From: Mesaphorura yosii | Taxonomy: Eukaryota > Arthropoda > Collembola > Poduromorpha > Tullbergiidae | Length of the DNA stretch: 64,000 bases | Assembly (NCBI GenBank): GCA_009869945.1 | Contig: WIXG01000007.1 | Span: forward strand, 310,001-374,000 | Direction: 5' to 3' | Part shown: positions 36,601 to 51,208 of the stretch, in pieces | Numbering within the stretch: the first letter of the stretch is position 1 | Layout of the letters: each line of letters opens with the position of its first letter | Program-made: the position numbers and the translations under genes | The notes under the pieces: model-generated | Told to the model about the DNA's origin: nothing | The model's input: only the letters and a program-made list of their open reading frames with translations | The model's database searches: none

Positions 36601-37249
36601 CTGGGTTAGTCTTTCGTGTTATCACACTTCGCATTTCGCGACATTATTGACATACTTTTTGGAAAAGTTACTTTCTGATCAAACACTTTTGCGCGTGAAT
36701 AAATAAAATCATCTCACAATCAAATCCTTTAAGATATTTCAAAGGAATTGGGTTGGGTTTTGATGTAGCTGACTGCATATTAAATCGATGGAGCAGAATA
36801 TTTCCTCGAAGGGAAAGGTGTATCTGAGATCCGAGAAACCGAAATTGCGACACACTTTAATAACAATAAATTTGAACCTGAAGACCCTTCCTAGGTTTTG
36901 AGTAATTAAATGCAGTGATGTGTGTAACTGACAAGTTCATTATATAGTTACAAAGAAATCTGATACTTCTTAGAAAAAATTGAAGCGACAAAATTTAACT
37001 TGAGCAGAAATTTTGAGGAATTGAAAATGAGCAGATATCAAAGTCGCGAGAAATACAGATGCAGAGTTTAGTTAAGTTGAGTTAACCTGGATGTACGGTG
37101 GTGGGCGTGAGCTGAGCATCGCTTAGTGGCTGGTGTGAAATTGTCAAAGGTTGAACCCCACCACTAAGAAACACCACCAGTGCGAATGCGACATAGCCGA
37201 ATGTCGTTCGAAGGTTCCATGAATTTGAATTATATGAAGACTTCCACAT
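30638..37249 (-). CDS. ZP-N-domain transmembrane protein without ZP-C
   Basis: Minus-strand exons in order: 37249-37087, 35027-34812, 34172-34040, 33004-32828, 31610-30638; 1662 nt, 553 aa, every junction phase-matched. The first exon carries a signal or anchor segment (FGYVAFALVVFLSGG). Residues ~134-218 form a zona pellucida ZP-N module with its four cysteines at about 134, 163, 185 and 218. Supporting motifs are PFFGGRISVENSQSPSC, YTLKIRHEECGSTV, VTTVILVQENLPI and RRFVVVCTF. ZP-N modules mediate polymerisation or adhesion in the extracellular or apical matrix. The following ~180 residues are acidic and serine-rich with no cysteine, so a ZP-C half is absent; KRR near residue 375 could be a furin-type site. 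One transmembrane helix (YVVFGMVVLVIVCGLASVLW, about 397-420) precedes a long serine-rich tail. The start is the first ATG after an in-frame stop; an upstream exon is not excluded. Junction 1-2 is the least sure. Confidence 0.72.
31611..32827 (-). other. Last intron of the ZP-N gene (about 1.2 kb)
   Basis: Non-coding stretch bounded by a GTAAGT donor at the 32827 side and a TTTTAG acceptor at the 31611 side (minus strand). No nested gene was found. The other large introns of this gene (33005-34039, 34173-34811, 35028-37086) are likewise empty of supportable features. Confidence 0.6.
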
Positions 37250-40200
37250 TTTACGAAACCGCTTTGACTTCACTGAAGATGAGAATTATGTTTTTTGAAA
37301 TCAGTACACCATTCAGCGCCTGCAAAATAATTCAGATAAAAATTCGCATTTAGCTTAGTTTGCTAAAAAATGCACGTGTCGTGCATCGCATTTTCGCATT
37401 GTGATGTTGGCCCCGTCCCGACTTCTGCACGCCTTTGTCAACTCACTAAGCGCAAGACACGACGGGACGCAGTCAACGGAACACGACTTTTGTTACGATT
37501 TTTACACAGAAGCAATTGAATGAGATTCTCATTGGATGTAATTTGACCCCAAATCATTAATCTACAAACAGCAGCAGAAGAAAATGACGTCGTCTAATTC
37601 TCTTTCAGTTGCTGAATGATAATTTCTTTTCGGGTGAATAAGTTTTCTGAATTGCGTGTATATTTTTTCCTGATTAAATGGTTCTTTATGTAGCAATAAA
37701 AAAGTAATCATCATCACAGCTTGATTTGCACGAGCCTAAAGCGCGACTCAGGAGAGTATCGAATCTCAAGCTGTGCATTGTGCAGGCTGTATTCAACTGG
37801 CAAGGATGTGGCTTCTGAATTGCAACACTTGCTATTGTGGGCTGCTGACTGCTGACGATGATACAGTAAGATTTATTGTGTGGTGCATCACCATCATTCA
37901 TCTTGAAACTCAGACTAGATCCAACCAACTAAAGAGCATTTATATTTATTTGGGAAACAGATCTTCTCGGGACGAAGAAGTTATTTTAAGGCTCTTTTTG
38001 TGTTTACTCAGGAAGCCGTAGAAATTGAGTCACGCGGTTTGAGAATACTCTAATCAAACAAATACGAAATACCCAGTCTGCAGATTGCAGACAAACCTTA
38101 TTTAATAGTGCATGATGACTGGTGACGGTGACAGTCTAGTGGCTCATTTGCTCATTTGCCCACGCATGGCTGATCGATTCGCAGTTTGTAAATCATAGCA
38201 CAGGAGACGTCATGAGCGACGAACGAATCTAACACGGAAAATGTCCGTGTTATAAAATAATTGTCTCTTACTCATTTGAGGAACAAGTGCGCATTCAATC
38301 TCGGTAGAAAATCCAATATGTCACGATTTCACTATTTTGCAGACGATTGCATGACACATTTCGAAAAGTTCATAACAAGATTCAGGAATTAGAAATCTCT
38401 TACGGTTTCCTGTAGCTCTTTTTGTTAATTGTCAAGCGCATTTAACTTAGGCTGACGTTGAGTAGGTTAAAGTTTCTGTGTGTAAATAAATCTCAATGAA
38501 TTGAATCAGCCTCTTCTTGTAAATAACGGGTGAAATCTCACGAGATTGTTCTACGACGGAGTACGGCATTAATTACGATCCTTTGTTTAATTTGACTTAT
38601 TTGCTTACAACCTGTGCGATAAAAACAATAAACACGTTAGCAGTCTTTATATTTCTCAATTTCCCATTCTTTGTTCACTCGGTCTTTGGTTCAAGTTCAA
38701 AACAGTCTCGGCACGAATCACGAACACGACACGAGCGTATTGCATTTTGAACGGAATCTGCAGGCTCCGTGACACCAAATTAGCAAGGGTTTCGGAATGC
38801 TCGGAGTAGTCCACGACATTTACCACGAGCTCGTTAACGGGCGTTAGTACGCCTACATTCAGATTCAGTAAATAAATTCCAAGTTGGCAGCACGGATGCG
38901 GAAATGGGTAATTATGACAGACTCACAAATTCTGTACTCACATTACGTTCGTTTCTCTTTGAAACAGACTCAAGACTTTGCTTTGGAACGTGGAACATCC
39001 TACATTCTATTTTACTATCTCACCTTTCGTACCATCATTTTGTTTAATTAATGATATACGAGCTGCGCTATACTACGCGAATCTCTCAAATATTTATGGT
39101 ACGTGAACAGGGTGTATGCTTTACACTTGCTAATTGAAAATGTTCTCATTAATTGACACTTTGGCACTTGTCACGAGCTAAATTAATATTCGTATACTAC
39201 GGGTGACGTTCCACGGTTATTTGAATTTAATGAATGAATGTTTGCAAGGCATTGCTCACGCCCACTGCTCTTTTGCGGGTAAATCAATCATGAACTTCTC
39301 TGAACGGCACTGTCCAAAGTCCGAGTCAGAAGTGTGCCGTACAAAGCGAGCATTTGCATACATTCTTTATTTAATGGACTCGGCAAGATGTAATTACGGT
39401 TTCGTTATTATGTTTCCTGTCCACGACTTTACCTTAATTTACTGCTTTTCATAGTCCGAAGTCTCGGCACCGGCACTCGCACTACAGCAGACGTGTTGCT
39501 TGTTGCGTTCTGTTGACGAATGATTATGCTTGTAATGGTAAAGAGTCTGCCGGCGGAGTGCAGTGCAGATTGCAGGTATGAAAATATTAGGATAATTAAT
39601 GGGTCTAATTAATTATTAACATCATGAAAGCCCGAATATTTTGACACTAATTTACACTTGTTATGAATTTGCGAATTTCTTGACATTTTACGGTAACTTG
39701 AGAATTTACTTAGGCATAGCACACAAACGACACAATAGACAAATTGCACTTAATTCGTGCTTGACTTGACTTGAAAGTTGAGTTGCGAAAGCAAAGTTTT
39801 TATCTTAACCACTCCGCCGTCTTCGGCGTCAGTCTTGGATCTGATTCACAGACTCGCGAATCACGATTGTCAGCGACATTGCAATTGCAACAATAATGAA
39901 ATGAAGAAAACCACGAAAAGCATGCAAATTTGGCTTAAGCAGTGGAATAAAGATGCAAATGGATGCCTTTCTTGCGTACTATTGCATCGCTGTGCTCAAG
40001 GTTATAATGCGGCGACGGATGACAGCTTTTGTTATCATTCTTAAGCACAGCACAGCGCAGTTCGAGACGAGTACTCAAAGGAAAATAAGTTCATTCGGTG
40101 CGTGGTGCGTGCAGACAAATGCTAATGTAGGTCAGGTTGAAATGAATCCTGTTATATTAAATATTTTGACGCTCTGCTCTACTGGCTAAGTCTAAGCCCA

Positions 40201-43200
40201 AGCCGTAAGCCTGCTTGGCTTAGTTTTAAGTAGAATGCAACCCTTTTAGCAGCATTGAATCTTGTATTGCTTCCCATCATTGCAATGAAGTGTCATGGTT
40301 TATCCTCATTAGACTCTCATGATTGAGGCTATAAAAATGGAACCGACTAACACTCGCGTACGAACTCACCAGCTCACGCTCTCTCATTGCTGGCCAACTT
40401 ACCCAAATTTTGGTGTTGACGCCTGGTAGTAAAATTGAATTGCCAATTGCGTGACCACAAAAGAGATGCAGCCCATTGAAGATTACGTTGCATTGCAGCC
40501 AGCGGTCGTAAAAATGTATAAAACAGGTTGCAAAACACCAGCACAGCACAAAGCAGCCGTGTCAGGCTTGTATCAATGGGTGTCATCTTCTGAGTCGAGA
40601 CTTGAGACGCGTTTCTGAGCACTCGACGAAGATTACGCTGAGCAATACAACGCAGTGATTATGCAATGTATTCGATGTGATTAAGTCACATCACGGTTAC
40701 ATAAGATTAGAAATAAGGTTTTGATGATGATTGTTGAGTAGAGCATGAATTTTTCCTGTTAAAATTGCCACTTGGCTTAACATTCTATGGTTATTGTATC
40801 TTACGCACCTTGATTTCCTTTGAGTCTCATTAAGAACTCAAACGCGCGGCGGCACCTACACCACGTCCTCATGTTTTCAGTTCACGCTCAAGCCAAGCCG
40901 TCAAGTCATATTTCACGCTTTGCCGTCTTCCGTCTCCGTACTTTGTGCGCTTAAGTGGAAATCTTCTTATGCGCTCAACAGTCAACAGTTATGTAATTAA
41001 TTAAGATGACTCTTCCGTTCATTGTTTGACATGTGTGATGGGAATTCAATTCAATTCATACATTGTGAAAAACGTCTTTTCTTAAGCGATAAGATGCGAA
41101 AAACATAAATGCTATGACTCTTTGCTTACTGATTCATGTTGCATCGATCATATGGAATTTGAATGCCTGCAATAACGCCAATCCCACCTATCCTTCAAAT
41201 GCAAAAATGACTAATTTTAATTGCTTTATTAAATCTCGCCTGTCAAAGCTATAAGGAATTAAGCCACGCAACCTTCACGTTTCGGCATTTCGAGGAATTC
41301 AGCCAAGTGAATTAGGAAGTTGTTAATGTGATTCAACTTGCCAAACTATCCGGGGCGCGTGGAAGAATTCATAAGAATACAAACACATCAAAATTCGCAA
41401 GTCACTTGTTTGAGCAGTTTTTCTCGGTACTGGCAGGGCTGAACGTTTAATCGGCTCAGGCGCATATGAATGACTATCTACCTTTGTGTGCTTCTCAGAA
41501 GCTCCTGTGTTAATACAAAGTTCATAATTCTATTAGAATCTCAAAGTCAGGATCTTGGAATTATCTCCCACCTTTCGGTTCAATTAATCGTACGGATGAG
41601 GATTTGGGGCGTAACCCGGTAGCCCAGCCTGTGCAGCGACATTCGCAGCAGCGGAACGTATTCTATACGTCTATTCTGTACTTGTGCTGATGTGTATCGT
41701 ACTCATACATTTACGCGTAACATTAAACCATTCCAAGAATTTAGCAAGAAGTTCAGGCATAACGTGTAAATGTGACTTGGGTCAATAATTTCAAGTAGAA
41801 AACGTTGTCCCGTCCGTAAATCTTTATGCTTTCTCAGTGCTATAAGTGTAAACATAAATTTGCCGAAGGGAAACCCTTGCCCTGAATTCATGTGCATACT
41901 TTCTCCAACGTAACTGTGGATCTAGACTCCGGATTCCGCATGGGAAAAAATCTACGCAATAATGCTGCATAGCTGCATTGCGGATGACTTCCAGAATCAA
42001 GAGAGCTCGTGAAATGTGTACGTAGAATCATTAACCTGCAGGCGCTACTTGCTCTTGTGCTGAGAGAACCAGCACAACTTGACTCATGATCATTGCATGA
42101 CGACAATTTCACTCTGGTGCATTTAAAAAGACAGCTAAATTCTCTACCTTGAAAAATCCGTAATGATAATCCCTTTCTGCTTGCAAACCTTTAGAGAGCA
42201 ATTCTTCGCCCGCTGCAGCTGCATCGCAGGCATGCTGATGGCGTGCTAGAGAAAAATTATCTTCTTGCACTTGTCATTAACTTCAACTTTGCTCACCCGG
42301 CCGTTCAAAAATCCTGCAAAAACGCCGAAGAATTTCTTGTACAAACATTATGAATTAAAGTGCAAAAAACGCGGTAATTGAGAATTGCCTGAAAATTCGC
42401 GCAACGTAATGATCCTTTTGTTGGCTGCACGAGTTTCAAGTCTTCACTTCCTCATGAGCACGAACAATAGGCCAGTCGTCAAGCAACGAAACGACGCCAA
42501 CACAGCGTGAACTACTCTTTGAACTCTCCGACGAGTTTTCTGGCAAGCGCAGATTTTTTCGGCTTTGTAATGACAATAATCGTTTTGACCTTTCATCGCC
42601 TGATGCCTCGTCATCGTCTCATCAGGGACCAAGCCCAACGCCACCATCACCCATCGCGGCGACAACAGGAAGATTGAGCCTCTCTCGCTGTCTGCCACAA
42701 CTTTTGTAATTAATTAAAAATAATCTGTCCATTCATACTGTCTTTTGATGTCTAACTTTGGACTTGACTGGATGTTGGCAAACTGTCAAGCTCGGCTTGG
42801 TATTCGCTCTTCAGTCTAGTCTTACAGCGGTCTGCCACTAATGACAATCTGCAATCTGCGTCTGGAATCTCAACTGCTGACTTTGATGGCATCATGCAGT
42901 AGAAGAAAATAGAAGCAAGCCAACTTTGTAGACTTTGTAACCAGAAGGATTATACTTAACGAAAAGATGGCCGCCCTCCGGAAAAATGAAATGCGCCACA
43001 AATTATGAAGTTCAAGGTTGGAGTTTTAATTCCTTGAAAGTATTATTAACGACTTCAAAAGAGAGGAATGTGCCGACGGAAGGGATGCAACGAAAGCTTA
43101 TTATTGAAGTCGCGTTTGCTTCACCCAATGGTCGTTAGAATACTAAAACCGATCTAAACTAATAACGAACGCAATACAATAAAGCTCCTGAAAATCGTAC

Positions 43201-46200
43201 AATTGTGGTTAGCCCGAATCAATTAACCAAAAATGCAATGCCAGCTGGCACGTTGTACACATCACCAGCATTATAATTAATCTCGTTCATGGAATATTTG
43301 ACAGTTGTTTGAAGTTCATGAATTGTTCTTCGCATTTCATTCTGAATCCGATCCTTCGATTTTGATTTCAGTAAACATTTCGGAGGAACCACATAACGGG
43401 GAAAACTTCACCAGTCCTATTCCAACTAGGGGATGTGTAGAACAATCAGAAGCCATGTGTTGGGCAACTAAAAAGCTACGATTTTTGCAAGAAGTAAGCG
43501 CCAACTTTTGCTTGTATGGCTTTCGCTTCAATTTAGATCCAAAGCTATCTTTTCGTCACCGCAAAAAAGTTAAGGCAAGACGTCATTACGGCTAGAGTAG
43601 ATCACTTATAATCCCATACCATTATAAACAAACTTTCTCTAATGGCAAAAGTTTATGCGTAGTTAACCTTTACCTGTTCATTCAGTTCGGCTTTTGTCAT
43701 TACACACGCTCTCACTGTCTCAGTTCTGGATCCGAATTTAGCACCGTATTATCATGGGAAAATGAGTATGGTGCTAGTAACCCGGTGATGTATGGGCTCT
43801 GGGACGATATTTATGTGCAGTCTATAATGGGTATGTAAAATGGGATGTGAAAGGAATCTATTACAGGGTAAAAAGAATCTGATCCCAGCACAACGCACAA
43901 AAACCACCACTGCCATGTTGAGTCAAGACATAAAGAATCGTAATCCATGACCCTACAACGAAACGATGGAATCAGCCTGAAATTGAGTATTGGCTTTTGG
44001 GTTAAGTAGTATGCACGACGTCGCAGGAGTGTCCTGTGCCAGCAGCGCTTTTGAAATGTAATCTGATAATGGCCATGACCATAGTGGAACGGCGGAACGG
44101 AAAATGTTCACGCCGATGGCGATCAAAACTACGAATTGAGTAACCGAAGTTTAATAAAAATGGGCTTTGATACACGTAATGTGCCCATTCATGTGGGTGG
44201 GTTTCTAATTTCATACTTATTGCATAGGCACGCACAAATCTCGGTTTTCATGATTCATGATTGCTGGTTCCCCTTTCCTCTTCCCTTCGCCCAAAAATTC
44301 GCTCAACAAGGATGAGATTAGAGTTTTATTTTCTAGGAAAAGATTGCTCGTTTCCCATTCCCATTCGGATACGCGCTTGGTCAAATTTGGGTGCGCTGTG
44401 CTGCACTTCTTTGCTACGCTGAGGTGCGCAGTCATTTCTATTTACGAGGTTCTTATCTAAAACTGCATTTGTAGCACCTGATTAACAGCACACTCGAACA
44501 AAGGAAGCGAAACTCACATCGCAATTCGCAAACATCCTGAACTGAAAAATCAGCTCTTAACGGCACGAGCAGCGAAACAATGCAGCAAGCGGCATGGCGG
44601 TGGAATAAAATGCTTGTGCTTTCTGTAGGACTTTAAAATTGGGTCCATTGTTCTCGATTCATACAATTTTATAACTCGTTAACATCATGCCAACTCGTTC
44701 ATGTCGTAAACTTTGAATCTCTGTACTTAATTTGAGGCAGCAAGTCAGGACGTGAGCGGGATTGAGATCGAGATCCGAACCAAATTAAAGTAGCAATTAC
44801 AATTTTACTATTAGTTGCCGTTGTACGTACTTAGCAGTTATTAGCCTTGGCATTTTCATTTTCCGCAGTGCACATTTGGGTAACCCTTTCATGCTGCTTT
44901 TGCTGCCAACGACGACATAATAAGCACGGTCACGGTACAAGAAGCAATAAAATTGTCATGTTTCGTGCTCTCGCTCGAGAGTCGATTAAAGTGTAGGACA
45001 AAATTATAGCCATAATAATATTTTAATGAGATGTCGAACATTGCTGACAAATCTTGCGCGAATTGACTTGAGCCTCGCGAGCACGGACGCAATTCGAATC
45101 TGGCCTCAAGTTCTCTACTTCTGCATTATGCTTTGCTTAATAAAAAGGCAGAGGAAATGATTTCTTTGCATGTTGAGATTAATGGTGACATGAAAATATT
45201 ATTTTTGCTCATTGTATTATTGCAAGAGGTAAGTACTTGACGCCTTTGTGGATTCTGGGTCTCGGTTCTCACTGCTGCAGCCACTACGATAAAGGTAATC
45301 TTGGGTTCTTAGGGAAGTAGGTTTTAATAATTAGTGACTCCTGCTGCACGCAATGCACCGCACCGCAATTGTGTGAAACGGTTGATACTATGGAAGCCGG
45401 GGCTCGGCTCCGTGGCATTCGCAGGTTGAATGAATGGCACGCATTGTGGCATTGGCATTCAAATTTCCCATTTTCGGTACACGCTGCCTTGTTCGGAGCC
45501 CATACGACTCATTGCTCCGGGTACGAGAGAAAATTCAAGCTGATTTTCAGCTTTTTAAAATACCAAATAGTAATCTGAAAGAGACCTAAAACAAACAAAT
45601 CGTAGCCACGAAGCACGGGCGCGCTAAAATTGCAATCCGGTGTAGTATGTCGTTTGCCAGGAGCGTGTCCCCTGGGCGGCTGGAAATTATGCCCGACATA
45701 AAGACCCTTTAAACTATGCCGAACTCACAGTACACGCCCACACATGATGAACAGCATTCCATATGCGTATTTCGCTTCGCTCAAGGTCTTTCTTTTGAAC
45801 TTGGAAACTTTCATGGGTTGCCTGTGTCGTGTCCGCATTCGGATACGAATTTAATGCTCTCGCATTCGGGTAGGAAGTCGAATGACATTTTCATTAAACC
45901 GGGAGGAACGTGGGCTTAATTGAGAAAAGATGCCGAATCTTACTTGCTGGGTGCCGAGAGCAGGTGACCTTCGGAGATGAGGAACCATAAAGTGTCGCGC
46001 GCCCCTTCTGCTGGTTGCGTCTGCTTGCGTTGGCAGGAAATCAATTCTCGCCCTGGCTGTAAAGGAACAGAATACTACACGAGCACGAACAACAAGCAGC
46101 GAACACTCGTTCCAGATTCAATTACACTTTCGCTGGTTGTTTATTGTTTGTAATCTCTGGTTTCTTGGAATGCTTGTTCCGTGGTACAAGAATTTCATTG

Positions 46201-49200
46201 TCAAGAACCGCACCAAATCATTGTCAATGTGGGAAAACTTATATCATAAAACTGCCGCTGTTCGCAATGAAAAAAGTCGAGAAGCACGCATGCAACGCAA
46301 AGTATTGAAATTGGAACGGATGAAAATTTCACAACAGGTACAAATATATCGCACTAATAAATTTGTTGTCGTCCCTTGTTTTGTTGCTTCGAAACGAGTG
46401 ACATTTGAGGCACCTGACAGCAAGTAGAAAAGTAAGGTAGCAGCGGCAGAGATATTAAGGCTTGACTGTGTACATTTTTGATTAAATTGGATCACTGTTT
46501 AGTTTGTGAATCCAGGCAGGAATTCAGTCAGCGCTGAAGTCACCACTGCTGCGGTAGAGAAATTTAATAAATTATTGTTATTGCTTTCAGCGTGACTCGA
46601 ATCAAATTATCAAAACAGCAATCCACTCCGACTCTGACTCGTGCAGCAGTCGCAGTCGCAAATGCTACCAACTCCGACTGAAATGAAATGGAAACAAGAT
46701 TTGGTTATTAAGCTGCGTGCCATCGTCAACGAAAAATATCATCAGTTATGTGGATTGTCTCACCACAGTGCCGAGCATCAAGAGGTACACGCAAAATTTT
46801 AGTCTCCTACACAGATTCTACTTTTCTACTTTAAACCCAAGCTAGTAGTTTCATCTTTGTGGCATGACATGCTATTGCAAATTAGTATGGGGTTGGTGCA
46901 CCTGCAATTTAGTAACACAAAGCCTATCACGCTCATGCTGTGGAGGAGTTAAATGAGACGGTTCAACATTTTGACAATGTGGCACGGTGGTGCGATGTGT
47001 TGAGAAGTACATGTACAATAATGTTGATGTGGTTGCCTGCCTGCAAAGCATACTCACGCTTTATGAAGCCTCAGGTGCACGGCTGGTGAGTAATTCGTCA
47101 AAACTTGCATGCAAAAGTTCACAATTACTCGAAAATAGTTTCATCTCGACTGTGGCGGAAAAGATTTAAAACTTTTTTGTGTAAAGAATAAAATACTTGT
47201 AAGTTATAAGATTTTTATGACGTGCACTAGCAAATAAGACTGATTACACGCTGGTTTGCTCTTGTACCATTTAGTATTTTTAGAATTTGAAACAATGGAG
47301 TACAGCAGCTGGGATCGGAACCTTCGCATGCATCGTAGTCGTCTTTGCTGGGCGATGCGTCATTCATGGCTTAGCAAAGTTTTCAATGCACTCAGTTCTC
47401 AGATTTTGCGATTCCTTAAACATAGAAAGTTTATTGTTTCTGCGAAGAAACAAAAGTTCTTATGTAAATAAGAAACCCAGTCACTTTTAATTATCTTCAC
47501 TTTGTGCCACGCTGTCAGTTTTTTATTTCTTTTGCGCCAAATCGATATGCACAAGAATGCGAGGCGAGATGGGACCGAGAAATTCGACTGTTTTAGCTGG
47601 AAAACATCCCTGGCCTTCTTTTGGTCAGACTCTACGAGGCCGTACCATGATTGACGTACGAGGAATGGACATAAACCAAGATTGATGAGAAATTCTGAAT
47701 GAATGAACATTCGGCGAAATGAATATAAAAAGGTTATAAAGGCGCAACGCGCATCTTGTGGTCTAATATTTCATCCACTCCACCTCCAACCCGGACCGTG
47801 CCTGAACTGTCGTCCTTCCGCCCAACACCTTCGTCGGTTCGTTTCGGTTCTATGCTTCCCACATCAACAAATTCTAAAGTTTCATTTTTTGCACGAATAG
47901 ACAATTGTAACATAGTAAGGATTAGAAATAGTTTCCCCAAAAGTTTACGTCACAAGCAAGATAAGGTGTAGTGTTCTGCACAATTTCCATCATTGTTGGA
48001 ATAGTGTACACCAAAGTGTGCCGCGTGCCGGGTCGACGTGGGGTCCATGATAAAGATTGATGCCCTTGCTGCTTGCTTGCTCGTTTTCGTAAACATGAAC
48101 TTTGCATTGCATTCACTTTGATTCTGAGTCTGGGTTTCTAATTTACGTCAAAGTCAATGCAAAGTGCTTTTTTACTTGGCTGCTACTTTACCCAAATGCC
48201 TTCGTAAATCATTTGGACAAAAGTGGTCAAGTCTATTGACCCAGAAATGAAGAAAGAGCAATCACAATTTAGCGAATTTAGGCCAGTGCATCGCGAGTTT
48301 TATGGGTCACGAGTCCGTAAAACTTGTAAGATTTCCAAAAGTATCCTGATTGAACGAGTCAAAGTTTCATGTGGGATCGTACGTAGACATCCCAAGCGGA
48401 AATTAAGCATGAAATAGAGGCAGACCTCCATCTGATACCGTCTTTATTGCAGTCGACATCTAGAGCAGTGCTCCTTTGACTCAGGTAAATTAAGTTTATG
48501 TATTCTGGCTGCCGCACATGAGGACGCGCTTCTAGTCTTTTAGCCCTTCAGCTTTGAACTGTCTCTGAGAACCGAGAACTGAGAGCGCAATGCACGAAAT
48601 TATATTTAGACCATAGCTAATAGCATCTTACATGATTTATAATAAAAGAAAAATGCTTTCACGGGGCCCACTTCGTAGTTGTGTTCGTTGTAGTCGTGTG
48701 GCGTGTGGCTTTCTGAAAGAAAAATGGTTGCGCTTTTATTAAACGCTTGCCGATGCCAACTTGAGAGCCTGTGTTGCTTGTCTTGTTTCGTGTTCCCAAG
48801 TTCGCATATCGTAATTTATGTATTCATGCGACCCGAGAACAAAATGCAGCCCGAAATGTCAAACCGTTTACTTGTAAAGCCTGAGCAAGTGCTTCGTGTC
48901 TTTGCTTTGTCCGTGCAATGAGTAGAGGAAATGGCGCATACGAAAAATGACACAAAGTTAACTGCACGTCATTTCTAAGTCCACTCTTGTTCGTCGTCTT
49001 AATAATGTATCCTCGAGCCTATTTATTATAATGAGGACTCCGAGATCATAAATCTTGTTGACTTTTGTCTATTGCCTGTAAACGGCGGTATCAATGAAGC
49101 TTGCTGTGTCCTCCCCAAACCTCTAGAACAATACGCAAAAATGATGCATAATTTGCAAAAGTGAACAATTGCAAGTAATGCATAATACGGAGAATTTATT

Positions 49201-51208
49201 GTTCACCATAAGCTGCATTTCTGCTCCAGAGGAGTTCCAGAAATCATCCGAAAGCAAGTACCCAATTATTACTTGTTTTCTAGTTGGACGACGTTTAGTT
49301 GTCTGTTGTTCCTTAAACAAAATCATTTCTCTCAACATATGTCATCATAAAATCTCCGAACTGGACTCCATGGGTTGAATTGCTTGAAAACATCCGTTCC
49401 ACCGTTCATTTCTAAGAAGTGCCTCTTTGTTGGGGCTTACCTTTCCATCCATTGGCAATGTATTCAGTCCTCCTAGTTTTTGTAGTTCCTGAAAGACAAC
49501 AACTTTGAACTCGGCGTCTACAATTTGGAAACAAGTTATTTCCGGCTGAAACTCTCCCGGTTCCTGCTGTGACTCGTAGTTAAATGACCGTGTTCCGACC
49601 TTGGCAGTCTTGCCAGGTAGCGCGTAGCCACTTTCTTTTGAAAGTCGTCAGAGCCATGCTACCATTTCCCCCAACACTGAATAAAAGAAATGAATGTTCA
49701 AGAATTCAATTTCAAAATGCAAAAGTACTTTTTCTGAGCACCAAGCAAATCATGTACTTTGGTGAGTCAACGGGTGAAACAAATATGCATAAAGGTTTGG
49801 TTCGTTCAGATGAGGCGGTAATGTAATGTAACGCAATGCCAACTATTCTGTTCAAGGCCACTTTAGTTTTCCATCACCATAAAGTAGGATATGCTGCCGG
49901 CTTGGCCTATTCTTTCGTACTGTATAACATCTATATCTATCTTTTAGTGAAGTTCATGAGCCATGACTTTGACCATGGCACTTTTCATTTCATGTCCCGA
50001 GTCTTTGGACGTGGCATGACATAGCCCATCCAGTTCGAAGAAGTCACGTACTGTCAAAACTGTTTCCACTTGTAACTTATTACTTTCGGTGAAATATGAA
50101 ATTCCTGCTTTCCCGGTTTGCCCAGTAAAATACATCGTGCGCGGCCTGCCACTTAGACAAGATTGTTTCATGGCTTGTGCTTCCTGGAATAAATAAAGCT
50201 CAGCTCAACTGTGAACGGAAGAAAAAGTTGTGGAGTAAGAGATGAGATGAAATATGTGCCTTTCCGATGTTCTAATCCAACACTCTTATCTTGTGCGTGT
50301 GTTTCGTGTGTCTTTGCTCAGATCTGGAAATAACTGGTTTTGCAAGGAGAGGTACAAGAACTGAAGTGAAGTTGATGAGATGAAAGTATAAAAACCCTGA
50401 AATTAATTCCAAGCAGATGAATATAATTCGAAACCACGAAAGAGTGAAAACGGAGAAAAGATGAGACCCGATCCAGAAACCAGAATGGAGTATACTGTAG
50501 TCGAAAACATTTATTCAATGCTTTGGTTTGTGGAATGTACTTTTTGTATTCGTGGCAAGGTACATTTAACATCACAACACGTCACACCATAATAGCTATT
50601 TAAAACACAAAAATAGTGTTAAATATTTAGTATCCTTCAAAAAATACTTAACAAAAACACTAGCTTGCACAATTAAATTTTTTATAGGATTTGGACTTTG
50701 ATTTTTATCTACCTCATATCGATCTAAGTACTAGACAAACACCGAACAGACGTTACGCTAGACTACTAATACGGCACATGTTCTACACACTACATATAAA
50801 AGTTGTGTTTTGTTAAGTTAACCCTTAAAACAAAATATTTTTCTCTCAATCCAATCTCACTTGGATGTCCGTTGCGAGTTTCGAGGCATTCGAGCTGTCT
50901 GGAATCTGGAACTTGGATTTAGATTGACTTCGCGTGCCCTGGAATACGCTTATACGCTGCATCCTTTGACATTGGAATGTAGAACAACGACTAAGTGTTT
51001 TACATCCAGACATTTAGTAGCGATTCCATTCCACCCTGGCGCTAGTCGCAGCGCAGGCGAAGGTTTTGACACTGACTTGTCACTTGATAGACTTGCTACA
51101 TCGCTCTTAATATGAAATTGAAATGGCCCGAAGTCCACGCTCGGTGTCGCCGTCACAAGCAGCACGAGCATGAAGTGTAGGAATGAAATAAAAAAGTGTA
51201 AATTGTCT
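37250..51208. other. Gene-sparse region of about 14 kb
   Basis: I found no exon with a recognisable domain, no transposon open frame, no tRNA-like cloverleaf and no CRISPR-like array. Open frames are all short (under about 100 codons) and composed like random sequence. The region separates the upstream end of the ZP-N gene from the 3' end of the GPCR gene on the same strand, so it could contain regulatory sequence or long leader exons of the ZP-N gene. Confidence 0.5.

Noticed and set aside
46137-46427. 96-codon plus-strand frame with a hydrophobic start and basic end
   Set aside because: It could pass for a small membrane protein, but there is no known motif and no neighbouring exon with matching phase.
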